Positions 1 through 6,500 of a stretch of 6,598 nucleotides of DNA are shown one piece after another. Each line of letters starts with the position of its first letter. The first letter of the stretch is position 1. The translations under genes were made by a program, and so were the position numbers. Source of the stretch: Chloroflexota bacterium (GTDB lineage Bacteria; Chloroflexota; Dehalococcoidia; SM23-28-2); assembly GCA_030691665.1 (NCBI GenBank), contig JAUYDU010000194.1:1-6598 (forward strand). The letters run 5' to 3'. The notes beneath the pieces were generated by a model. The model did not search any database. It was not told the DNA's origin and saw only the letters and a list, made by a program, of their open reading frames with translations.

Positions 1-123
1 CATGGGCACCCAGAACAGCATGTGCTCGCCCGTCCACAGGGAGTCGAAGCCCAGCTCCTCCACTCGCTCCGCCTGCTCCAGGGGCAGGGGCCAGATGGTT
101 ACCCCGAACTTCACGTTGCTCAT
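1..123 (-). CDS. Luciferase-like monooxygenase (LLM class flavin/F420-dependent oxidoreductase), N-terminal part
   Basis: Only the first 41 codons are in the window; the gene continues past the left edge. The peptide starts MSNVKFGVTIWPLP and goes on to EELGFDSLWTGEHM. This is the usual opening of the bacterial luciferase-like TIM barrel: a first strand (FGV), a helix (LEQAERVEELG), then the second strand FDSLWTGEH. Family members use reduced FMN or coenzyme F420 to oxidise or reduce small organic substrates in the cytoplasm; the substrate cannot be told from this fragment. The ATG at 121-123 is supported by AGGAG (minus strand, 132-136) with 8 bases of spacing. The gene is divergent from the SDR gene, with 392 bp of palindrome-rich DNA between them. 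The family call is fairly safe; the cofactor (FMN or F420) is undecided. Confidence 0.8.
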   Translation of the reverse strand, partial: MSNVKFGVTIWPLPLEQAERVEELGFDSLWTGEHMLFWVPM

Positions 124-131
124 GTGACTTG

Positions 132-136
132 CTCCT
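132..136 (-). promoter_or_regulatory. Ribosome binding site of the luciferase-like gene
   Basis: On the minus strand the sequence reads AGGAG followed by 8 bases and the ATG at 121-123. It supports this ATG as the start. Confidence 0.65.
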
Positions 137-170
137 GCTGGGTTATGCTCGGTGGGTTTGTTCCTCCTCA

Positions 171-190
171 CCGCCCCGTAAACGGGGCGG
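171..190. repeat. 20-nt hairpin with TAAA centre (copy 1)
   Basis: CCGCCCCG-TAAA-CGGGGCGG has a perfect 8-bp stem, or 9 bp if the outer T and A of the centre pair. No T-run follows on either strand, so it is not an obvious intrinsic terminator. It lies upstream of the luciferase-like gene and would be in its 5' leader if that promoter lies further away. A second hairpin of the same length and centre but different arms is at 247-266, which suggests a repeat family. Confidence 0.75.
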
Positions 191-210
191 CATGCTCAGA
201 CCAATCGATG

Positions 211-232
211 CCCCCGCCTTATGGCCATAAAC
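211..232 (+). repeat. Left terminal inverted repeat of the 211-347 element
   Basis: 22 bp, matching the reverse complement of 326-347 at 19 positions; mismatches fall at its positions 10, 15 and 19. The perfect outer core is CCCCCGCCT. Confidence 0.7.
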
Positions 233-246
233 TATTTGATTTCTCT

Positions 247-266
247 CCGCGGGTTAAAACCCGCGG
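247..266. repeat. 20-nt hairpin with TAAA centre (copy 2)
   Basis: CCGCGGGT-TAAA-ACCCGCGG is a perfect 8-bp stem (9 bp with the flanking T-A pair). It shares length, outer CCG/CGG ends and TAAA centre with the hairpin at 171-190. Four inner positions of each arm differ in a compensated way, so the structure is kept while the sequence changes. A tiny GGC-TTCG-GCC hairpin (265-274) overlaps its right end. Confidence 0.75.
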
Positions 267-278
267 CTTCGGCCAAAG

Positions 279-312
279 CTGCGGACCTGCCTGCCGGCAG
301 GCAGGTCCGCAG
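279..312. repeat. 34-nt perfect palindrome
   Basis: The two 17-nt arms, CTGCGGACCTGCCTGCC (279-295) and its exact reverse complement (296-312), meet with no spacer. A loop-less perfect palindrome of this size could extrude as a cruciform or form a long RNA hairpin. The core CTGCCTGCCGGCAGGCAG resembles palindromes I recall as frequent in GC-rich environmental genomes; that is recollection, not a search result. No T-run follows (next bases GGGGATTT), so a canonical terminator on the plus strand is unlikely. Confidence 0.85.
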
Positions 313-325
313 GGGGATTTATTTT

Positions 326-347
326 GTTGATGACCATCAGGCGGGGG
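326..347 (-). repeat. Right terminal inverted repeat of the 211-347 element
   Basis: Inverted partner of 211-232, matching at 19 of 22 positions and perfect over the outer AGGCGGGGG (339-347). Confidence 0.7.
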
Positions 348-380
348 TCGAGACTTAACCCACCAATGGCGAACCGGTTA

Positions 381-436
381 CCGCTGCTCCTATCGGTTGA
401 CAACAAGCCAGCGGAACTATAATCTTGGTGCCGCTG
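381..436. promoter_or_regulatory. Candidate operator: three CCGCTG half-sites around the SDR promoter
   Basis: CCGCTGCTC occurs at 381-389 and again at 431-439, exactly 50 bp apart. The inverted word CAGCGG lies at 409-414, between the -35 and -10 hexamers. The arrangement brackets the promoter and could be bound by a regulator acting on the SDR gene. TetR-family regulators often control such genes, but none is encoded here. The sites are seen; the function is inferred. Confidence 0.3.
397..423 (+). promoter_or_regulatory. Sigma70-type promoter for the SDR gene
   Basis: TTGACA at 397-402 and TATAAT at 418-423 both match the consensus perfectly. The spacer is 15 bp rather than the preferred 17, which would weaken or condition the promoter. 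Transcription would start near 430, giving a leader of about 85 nt before the GTG at 516. A short stem (CTTGG 424-428 with CCAAG 441-445) would lie at the extreme 5' end of that leader. Confidence 0.5.
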
Positions 437-502
437 CTCGCCAAGCACCGAGTATACCATCCGAACTCCCGCCGGTCTTGGATTGCTAGATGATAGCCCC
501 AG

Positions 503-509
503 AAGGAGG
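503..509 (+). promoter_or_regulatory. Ribosome binding site deciding the SDR start
   Basis: AAGGAGG lies 6 bases before GTG 516-518. The nearby ATG at 511 is in another frame and only 1 base from the site. An in-frame TTG at 483 would place this site inside the gene. GTG 516 is therefore preferred. Confidence 0.8.
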
Positions 510-515
510 CATGCT

Positions 516-1298
516 GTGCGACTCAAGGACAAGGTAGCTCTCGTCACTGGCTCTGGTTCGGGCATCGGCAAAGCGACCGCCCTCCTCTTCGGGCGCGAGG
601 GGGCCAAGGTGATGTCGGTCGACATCGACGCCGAGACGGCCCAGGCTACCGCCCGCCAGATCGCCGACGCCGGCGGCCACGCCGACTCCCTCCAGGCCGA
701 CGTCTCGGTGGCTGCCGACGTCGAGCGGATGGTGCAGACGACGGTGGAGCGCTTCGGCCGCCTGGACGTGCTGGTCAACAACGCCGGCATCATCTTCCTC
801 CTGCCGATAACCCAGGTGCCGGAGGAGATGTGGGACCGCCTGATCGACGTCAACCTCAAGGGGGTCTACCTGGGCCTCAAGTACGGCATCCCCCAGATGA
901 TCAAGCAGGGCGGCGGCGCCATCGTCAACACGGCGTCCATCGCCGGACTGCGCGGCTTCGCCACCTACGACACCTACTGTGCCTCCAAGGGCGGCGTGGT
1001 GCAGCTCACCAAGGCCACGGCGGTGGAGTTCGCCAAGATGAACGTGCGTGTGAACTGCGTCTGCCCGGGCATCATCGACACCGGCATGCTGGACCGCGGC
1101 CTGGCCGAGCAGGGCCTGAACAAGGCAGCCTTTGTGCAGGTGGCCGGCGAGGCCCACCCCATGGGCCGCATCGGCCGGCCGGAGGAGGTGGCGGCGGCCG
1201 TCCTCTTCCTGGCCTCGGACGAGGCGTCCTTCGTCACCGGCGTGGCCCTACCCGTGGACGGCGGCCTCTGGGCGGGGCCGCCCCCGATGGTCGTCTAG
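516..1298 (+). CDS. Short-chain dehydrogenase/reductase (classical SDR), NAD(H)-type
   Basis: A 260-residue, single-domain Rossmann-fold oxidoreductase of the classical SDR family, of normal length and probably cytoplasmic. It shows the nucleotide-binding motif TGSGSGIG (11-18) and an acidic D36 at the end of the second strand, which in this family favours NAD(H) over NADP(H). It also has D62 (QADV), NNAG (88-91) and the complete catalytic set N113, S141, Y154 and K158 (YCASK). A CPG motif follows, and near the end come FVTG and PVDGG. The start is GTG 516, set by AAGGAGG 6 bases upstream, so the protein begins MRLKDKVALVTG just before the first strand. It ends in a tandem TAG TAG. The substrate is unknown: family members act on alcohols, sugars, steroids or 3-oxoacyl compounds. 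The C-terminal WAGPPPMVV tail is not diagnostic. It is divergent from a luciferase-like oxidoreductase, so both may serve degradation of an organic compound, but that is inference. Confidence 0.93.
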   Translation: MRLKDKVALVTGSGSGIGKATALLFGREGAKVMSVDIDAETAQATARQIADAGGHADSLQADVSVAADVERMVQTTVERFGRLDVLVNNAGIIFLLPITQVPEEMWDRLIDVNLKGVYLGLKYGIPQMIKQGGGAIVNTASIAGLRGFATYDTYCASKGGVVQLTKATAVEFAKMNVRVNCVCPGIIDTGMLDRGLAEQGLNKAAFVQVAGEAHPMGRIGRPEEVAAAVLFLASDEASFVTGVALPVDGGLWAGPPPMVV

Positions 1299-1385
1299 TA
1301 GAACGACAGGCCGAACCGCAAGCAGAATAGAAGGCAAGCTGGCACCCTGCCCAAGAATTCTCGGGGAAATTGTTGTTGCGATCTC

Positions 1386-1414
1386 TTGTGGGAGTCGCGA
1401 GCTTCGCTTAATAT
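1386..1414 (+). promoter_or_regulatory. Possible weak promoter for the methyltransferase operon
   Basis: TTGTGG (1386-1391), a 17-bp gap, then TAATAT (1409-1414); the matches to consensus are partial (3 and 4 of 6). It lies in the AT-richer gap before the methyltransferase gene. An inverted repeat GCTTCG (1401-1406) / CGAAGC (1421-1426) overlaps the -10 region and could be a regulatory site. This is only a candidate. Confidence 0.25.
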
Positions 1415-1448
1415 TGAGGCCGAAGCAAGAAGTTAACTGTCTACTCCC

Positions 1449-1459
1449 CTTAGCCTAAG
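1449..1459. promoter_or_regulatory. Palindrome next to the methyltransferase start (candidate operator)
   Basis: CTTAG-C-CTAAG is a perfect 11-nt interrupted palindrome ending 7 bases before the ATG at 1467, where a Shine-Dalgarno site would normally be. No such site is seen. A bound protein, possibly the methyltransferase itself, could repress the operon from here. The palindrome is seen; its role is inferred. Confidence 0.3.
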
Positions 1460-1466
1460 TTCTGCC

Positions 1467-2786
1467 ATGCTCGATTACAAGGATCTCAGGGTAGCTGAAG
1501 CACAAGCCGACTACGGCTCCTTCAAAGATAGCGTGCGAGCCCCTATCCATCGCTGGTTCATGTATCCGGCAGGCTTTTCCTACCGCCTGGTTGAGTCAAA
1601 AATCGAAGAATATAGTCTTGGTGCGCGCTCAACGATTCTTGACCCGTTTGTTGGCTGTGGAACAACATCCCTGACGGCAAAAGAGAAAGGCGTAAATTCT
1701 ATCGGTATCGAAGCCCATCCATTTGTCCACTGGGTGACGAGCACAAAACTATTCTGGGATTACGACTACGACGCCCTTAGAGAGGCTATAGCCGATAGCC
1801 ATAAGAGATCTGCAGCTGCGGATCTGGACGCTCTCTCGGCCCGAATTGACGCTGGGGAATTCCCTGATTTGGTAGTCAAGTGCTTCTCGAACGACAACCT
1901 ACCAAAGCTCCTAGCCATAAGAGAGTCTATAGCTGAATTACGCGGCGTGCCCGAGATCAGGGACTTCCTAAACCTAGCGCTTACTTCCACACTTCGCATC
2001 GTTGCATCGGCGGGTACCGGATGGCCGTACATTGCGCCGTCGAAATATCACAGCAAGACCGTTAAGCGCGATGCCTTCACAGAGTTCAAGAAGCAGGTGC
2101 AATCAATGTACGAAGACCTGATTTACGTTCGGTCAACGAGCCCCTCTATCAAGACAACCCACACCCTCATACTTGGCGACGCGCGCCAGCCGTTTCCCGG
2201 AGTTAAGCAGGAATTTGTTGACCTCGTCGTCACGTCCCCCCCGTACCTGAACAACTACGACTACGCAGACAGAACTCGCTTAGAACTCTACTTCTTTGGC
2301 TGGGCCTCAAGCTGGAGCGATATTACCGAGCAAGTCCGCGATAAGCTAATGATGGCCGCGACCACTCAAGTGACCAGAACGAGTGATCGACAGACTTCGC
2401 TCAGTGACGAAATTCGGGAGGCCTCGCCCCGAGTTTACGAACGACTCTCAACCGTCATAAGAGAGCTCAGCCAAGTACGTCTGACCAAGGGTGGGAAAAA
2501 GAACTACGACATCATGGTGGCAGGGTACTTCAACGACATCTTCCAAGTACTACAGCAGGTGTATCGTGTCCTGAAGCAAGGGAGCGACTTCATTCTGGTT
2601 TTGGGGGATTCGGCTCCCTACGGTGTCTATATTCCAACAGACTTCGTCATAGCCGAGTTGGCCCTGTGCTGCGGTTTCAAGGCTTACCAAGTGGAGATGC
2701 TACGGAGGCGTGGGGACAAGTGGTCCGCAAACACTCAGCGACACAAAGTTGCGCTTCGGGAGAGCATTGTAACGATAGGGAAGTAG
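1467..2786 (+). CDS. Site-specific DNA methyltransferase (amino-methylating, TSPPY type) of a restriction-modification system
   Basis: A 439-residue S-adenosylmethionine-dependent DNA methylase of the N4-cytosine/N6-adenine class. Motif I is DPFVGCGTT (59-67), with the acidic motif II residue E82 (GIEAH) after it. LILGD (235-239) precedes the catalytic motif IV, TSPPY (256-260). A late strand LVLGDS (377-382) follows. The stretch RWFMYPAGFSYRL (29-41) before motif I resembles motif X. Motif I comes before motif IV, so the enzyme is not of the common beta order. The long region between them (about residues 90-230) may hold target recognition. SPPY is commonest in N4-cytosine enzymes, but N6-adenine cannot be excluded. 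ATG 1467 is the first ATG after an in-frame stop at 1434, and it has no clear ribosome site. The gene is 3 bases ahead of the nuclease gene, and its modification would protect host DNA from it. GC content is visibly lower than in the flanking genes, a sign of horizontal transfer. The recognition site is unknown. Confidence 0.9.
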   Translation: MLDYKDLRVAEAQADYGSFKDSVRAPIHRWFMYPAGFSYRLVESKIEEYSLGARSTILDPFVGCGTTSLTAKEKGVNSIGIEAHPFVHWVTSTKLFWDYDYDALREAIADSHKRSAAADLDALSARIDAGEFPDLVVKCFSNDNLPKLLAIRESIAELRGVPEIRDFLNLALTSTLRIVASAGTGWPYIAPSKYHSKTVKRDAFTEFKKQVQSMYEDLIYVRSTSPSIKTTHTLILGDARQPFPGVKQEFVDLVVTSPPYLNNYDYADRTRLELYFFGWASSWSDITEQVRDKLMMAATTQVTRTSDRQTSLSDEIREASPRVYERLSTVIRELSQVRLTKGGKKNYDIMVAGYFNDIFQVLQQVYRVLKQGSDFILVLGDSAPYGVYIPTDFVIAELALCCGFKAYQVEMLRRRGDKWSANTQRHKVALRESIVTIGK

Positions 2787-2789
2787 GAT

Positions 2790-3527
2790 ATGGCCAATCC
2801 TGCGGCCGCCCTGGGACAGGCGGTCGGTAACCTCATTGAGGAGTCAATTCGCGAGGGTCTGCGCTCTATGGTCGAAGAGCGCGGATACACGATCGAAGCC
2901 AAGAGCCTTGAGAACGGAAGCGGCAACAGCTATCAGATCGATTGTGTCATCGCAGATACTGAAGATCGGCCGGTCATCATTGTCGATCCCAAGTACATCC
3001 GGTATACAAAGCACAACCGGGACAAGGGTAGTTGGCTGTGTACAGCTCATTACAATCTCCGTAAGACATTCCCATCCATAAGAAAGTCAATAGCAATATT
3101 GACTGGCCGCTGGTCTGCTCCCTCTATAGCGCTCATCCGCAGCTTCGGCGTGGAGGTTCATCGTGTCGCCTTCGCAACAATCGCCGACGCGCTTCAGCGG
3201 CGGGGTGTGGAGTTCGACTGGGAAGAGGGCGATTCGGATACTCCGGCCGCATCCTGGGAAAGGTTCCAAGACTTAACCAACGAGCAATTAGCCTCTATCG
3301 CAGATGATATCGTGCAGACCACGGGGCTAATCGCCGAGCTACGCCAATCGGTCACGAATACACTGGACACGGACTTGACTGCGATTCAGCGCCGTGTTGC
3401 CAGCATCGAAGTCTTGCTGAAGACGACGCATGACGAATTCATACTTCGCTCCTATGGCAGTGTCCATGAAGCGATGCAAGCACTGCTCAACCTTTTAGAA
3501 GATAGACCCATCGACGAGTCCGTTTAG
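2790..3527 (+). CDS. Probable type II restriction endonuclease, PD-(D/E)XK fold
   Basis: A 245-residue protein. The N-terminal two thirds look like a PD-(D/E)XK nuclease: a helix with E18/E19, then D51 in SYQIDCVIAD, then the strand IIVDPKY with D66-P67-K68 as the (D/E)xK pair. A basic stretch follows (RYTKHNRDKGSW, 71-82). This arrangement would bind a divalent metal and hydrolyse DNA. Residues from about 160 to 235 appear helical and may form a coiled coil or dimerisation tail. It has no signal peptide and would act in the cytoplasm. It starts 3 bases after the methyltransferase stop, with only weak ribosome-site matches (AGGG at 2777-2780), so translation is probably coupled. Position beside a methyltransferase is the main argument for restriction. 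No named family or recognition site is recognised. An alternative is a nuclease of another defence or repair role. Low GC and ordinary codons such as AGA and ATA match the methyltransferase and contrast with dnaE. Confidence 0.75.
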   Translation: MANPAAALGQAVGNLIEESIREGLRSMVEERGYTIEAKSLENGSGNSYQIDCVIADTEDRPVIIVDPKYIRYTKHNRDKGSWLCTAHYNLRKTFPSIRKSIAILTGRWSAPSIALIRSFGVEVHRVAFATIADALQRRGVEFDWEEGDSDTPAASWERFQDLTNEQLASIADDIVQTTGLIAELRQSVTNTLDTDLTAIQRRVASIEVLLKTTHDEFILRSYGSVHEAMQALLNLLEDRPIDESV

Positions 3528-3529
3528 CC

Positions 3530-6500
3530 ATGTTCACTCACCTTCACCTTCACACCGAGTACAGCCTCCTGGACGGCCTGGCCCGCATCCCCCAGCTCAT
3601 GGAGCGGGCGCGGGAACTGGGCCAGGAGGCCATCGCCCTCACCGACCACGGCGTCCTCTACGGCGCCATCCAGTTCTACAAGGAAGCGCACGCCCACGGC
3701 CTGAAGCCCATCATCGGCGTCGAGGCCTACGTAGCCCGGAACTCCCGCCACTCTCGCGAGCCCGCCGATAAGCAGCCCCACCACATCACTCTTCTGGCCA
3801 GGGACCTGACCGGCTATCGCAACCTCCTGGTTCTGGTCACCAAGGCCCACCTGGAGGGTCATTACTACAAGCCGCGCCTGGACAAGGAGTTGCTTCAGCA
3901 ACACCATGAGGGGATCATCGCCCTGTCCGGTTGTCAGAGCGGGGAGATAGCGCGCCTGCTGGCTGCCGATCGCTGGGAGGAAGCGGTCGAGGCCGCACGC
4001 TGGCATCGGGAGGTCTTCGGCGAGTTCTACCTGGAGCTCCAGGAGCACAACATCCCCGAGCTCACCAAACTGAACGAGAAGCTGGTGCGCCTGTCGCGAG
4101 AGATGGACTTGCCCCTGGTGGCCACCAACGACATCCACTTCGTCCATCGCCAGGACGCGCCCATCCATGACATCCTCCTCTGCGTCGGCACCAACACCTC
4201 CATCCTGGACGAGCGGCGGATGCGCCTGGCGGGCGATGCCGATTCCTACTACCTCAAGTCCGAGGAGGAGATGCGCCAACTCTTCGCCGAGGTGCCGGAG
4301 GCCATCGACAACACCTGGCGCATCGCCCAGATGTGTGACCTGGAGCTAGAGTTCGGCCAGCCGCACCTGCCGGAGGCCGACGTGCCCCCAGGCATCTCCG
4401 CCGACGACTATCTGGTCCAGCTCTGTCACGAGAGCCTCGCCCGGCGCTACCCCAACTGCTCCGAGGAGCCCCGCAGCCGTCTGGAGCACGAGCTGTCGGT
4501 AGTCCGCCAGACCGGCTTCACCCACTACATCCTGGTGGTGCACGACTTCGCCCAGTTCGCCCGGGAGCGGGGCATCCTCATGGCCGTAAGGGGTTCGGCC
4601 GCCGCCAGCCTCATCCTCTACTGCCTGGGCGTCACCGACATCGATCCCCTGGAGTATCGCCTGGTGTTCGAGCGCTTCCTGAACGTGGAGCGGCGGGAGA
4701 TGCCCGACGTGGACCTCGACTTCGCCGAGGACCGCCGCGACGAGATGATCCGCTACGCCGCTGAGAAGTACGGCCACGACCGGGTGGCTCAGATCATCAC
4801 CTTCGGCACCATGGGGGCCAAGGCGGCCATCCGCGATGTCGGCCGCGCCCTGGGCATGACCTACGCCGATGTAGACCGGGTGGCTCGTCTGGTGCCCTCC
4901 GCCCTCAATATAACCATCGACCGCGCCCTGGAGGGAGGCGCCGAACTCCGCACCATCTACGAGGCCGATGAGCAGGTGGCCCGGCTGGTGGACACGGCCA
5001 AACAACTGGAGGGGATCGCCCGCCACGCTAGCACGCACGCCGCTGGCGTCGTCATCGCCCCCGAGCCGCTGGTCCACTTTCTCCCTTTGCAGCGACCCGC
5101 CCACGGCGACGGCGCTTCCATCCCCACCACCCAGTACGCCATGGACGCTGTGGCCGACATCGGCCTGTTGAAGATGGACTTCCTGGGCCTGGCCAACCTG
5201 ACGATTCTCGGCAAGGCGGTGGAGATCATCCGCGAGACGCGCGGCGTGAACATCGACCTCAAGGCTCTGCCCGACAGCGATGCCAGAACGTACGTCATGC
5301 TCTCGGCCGGCGAGACCTTCGGGGTGTTCCAGCTAGAGAGCACGGGGATGCGCCGCTACATCCAGGAGCTGAAGCCCACGGCCATCAAAGACCTGGCGGC
5401 CATGGTGGCCCTCTACCGCCCGGGCCCCATGCAGCACATCCCCACATACATCAGGGCCAAGCACGGCCGGGAGGCGATCCGCTACCCCCACACCGACCTG
5501 GCGGATATCCTCGACGAGACGTATGGCGTCATCGTCTATCAGGATCAGGTGCTCCTCATCGCCCAGAAGTTCGCCGACTACGCCCTGGGCGAGGCCGACG
5601 TCATGCGCAAGGCAATGGGCAAGAAGATCCCCACGGTGATGCGGGCCGAGAGGGAGCGCTTTCTGGCCGGAGCCAAGGCCAAGGGCTACCGCCAGGCCCA
5701 GGCCGACCAGATCTTCAACCTCATCGAGCCGTTCGCCGGCTACGCCTTCAACAAAGCCCACGCTGTCTCCTACGCCACCATCGCCTACCAGACGGCCTAC
5801 CTCAAGGCCAACTACCCCGCCGAGTACATGACGGCCGTCCTCATGCTGGCCGAACATCACCCCGCAGGCGCCGCCCAACGGGTGGCCGAGGTCTACGCCG
5901 AGTGCGCCCGCCTGGGGATCAAGGTCCTGCCCCCCAACGTCAACCGCAGCCGCGTCAACTTCGCCCTGGAGCAGGACGACGGGCACCTGGCTATTCGTTT
6001 CGGGCTGGCCAACATCAAGAACGTGGGAACGGGCATCGTCGCGGGGATCATCGAGGCCCGCGACGCCGGCCTCTCCTTCGCCTCCATCGAGGACTTCTGT
6101 CAGCGCGTCGACTGCCACCACCTCAACAAGCGGGCTCTGGAGAGCATGATCAAGGCCGGCGCCTTCGACGGCCTGGGCGACCGGGGCACTCTCCTGGCCA
6201 ACCTGGATCGCCTCATCGCTCTAGCCCAGCGGACCCAGAAGCTGCGGGAGTCCGGCCAGGCCACCCTTTTCGACTTGTTTGGGGAGGCCTCTTCCGGGCC
6301 CAGCCTGAAGCTGGAGGAGGCAGAGGTGCCCCTGGCCACGCAGCTCTCCTGGGAGAAGGAGCTTCTCGGCGTCTATGTTTCGGAGCACCCCTTTGGCCGA
6401 GCGGCGGCCGCCCTGGCGTCCCGGGTGACTGCCATGTGCAGCGCGCTCTCCCTGGAGATGGCTGGGCGGGAGCTGCTGATCGCCGGCATCGTCACCTCCA

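Larger units (their letters stand above)
211..347. mobile_element. MITE-like or REP-like palindromic element with terminal inverted repeats
   Basis: The two ends are inverted copies. The plus strand from 211 begins CCCCCGCCTTATGGCCATAA, and the reverse complement read from 347 begins CCCCCGCCTGATGGTCATCA. They agree at 19 of the first 22 positions, with the first 9 perfect. Inside are two further palindromes (247-266 and 279-312), so a single strand could fold as an outer stem closing a multi-branched junction. The 4-nt word TCGA stands at 205-208 and again at 348-351 just outside the right end. It could be a target-site duplication, but so short a palindromic word may be chance. There is no open reading frame of note, so any mobility would need enzymes supplied elsewhere. 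A REP-like repeat or a structured leader RNA are alternatives. The symmetry is seen directly; mobility is inferred. Confidence 0.45.

Noticed and set aside
279..320. 34-nt palindrome as an intrinsic terminator
   Set aside because: No U-tract follows on either strand, and neither flanking gene ends here; both start away from this region.
22..330. 102-codon plus-strand reading frame
   Set aside because: It runs antisense through the luciferase-like N-terminus and then through the palindromes. It has no recognisable motif and low-complexity content.
483..515. Upstream TTG start for the SDR gene
   Set aside because: It would put the strong AAGGAGG site inside the gene and add 11 residues outside the usual SDR start. 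GTG 516 has ideal spacing.
124..515. CRISPR array or tRNA in the spacer
   Set aside because: There are no regularly spaced direct repeats, and I could not find a cloverleaf. The structures are inverted repeats.
254..859. 201-codon minus-strand reading frame over the spacer and SDR gene
   Set aside because: It is antisense to the well-supported SDR gene and crosses the palindromic element. The high GC content explains its openness.
486..1157. 223-codon minus-strand frame rich in H, G, V and D
   Set aside because: Its composition is typical of the antisense of a GC-rich SDR gene, and it has no domain.
1341..1351. GGCA-CCC-TGCC hairpin after the SDR gene as a terminator
   Set aside because: The stem is only 4 bp and no T-run follows.
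1132..1458. 108-codon plus-strand frame overlapping the SDR end and the following gap
   Set aside because: It is out of frame with the SDR gene. Its W-, R- and P-rich content is a frame-shadow signature, and no ribosome site is seen.
3524..6121. Three long minus-strand frames (about 250-262 codons each) opposite dnaE
   Set aside because: The plus strand encodes DnaE continuously with all catalytic motifs. The antisense frames are L/V/G/D-rich shadows with no motifs.
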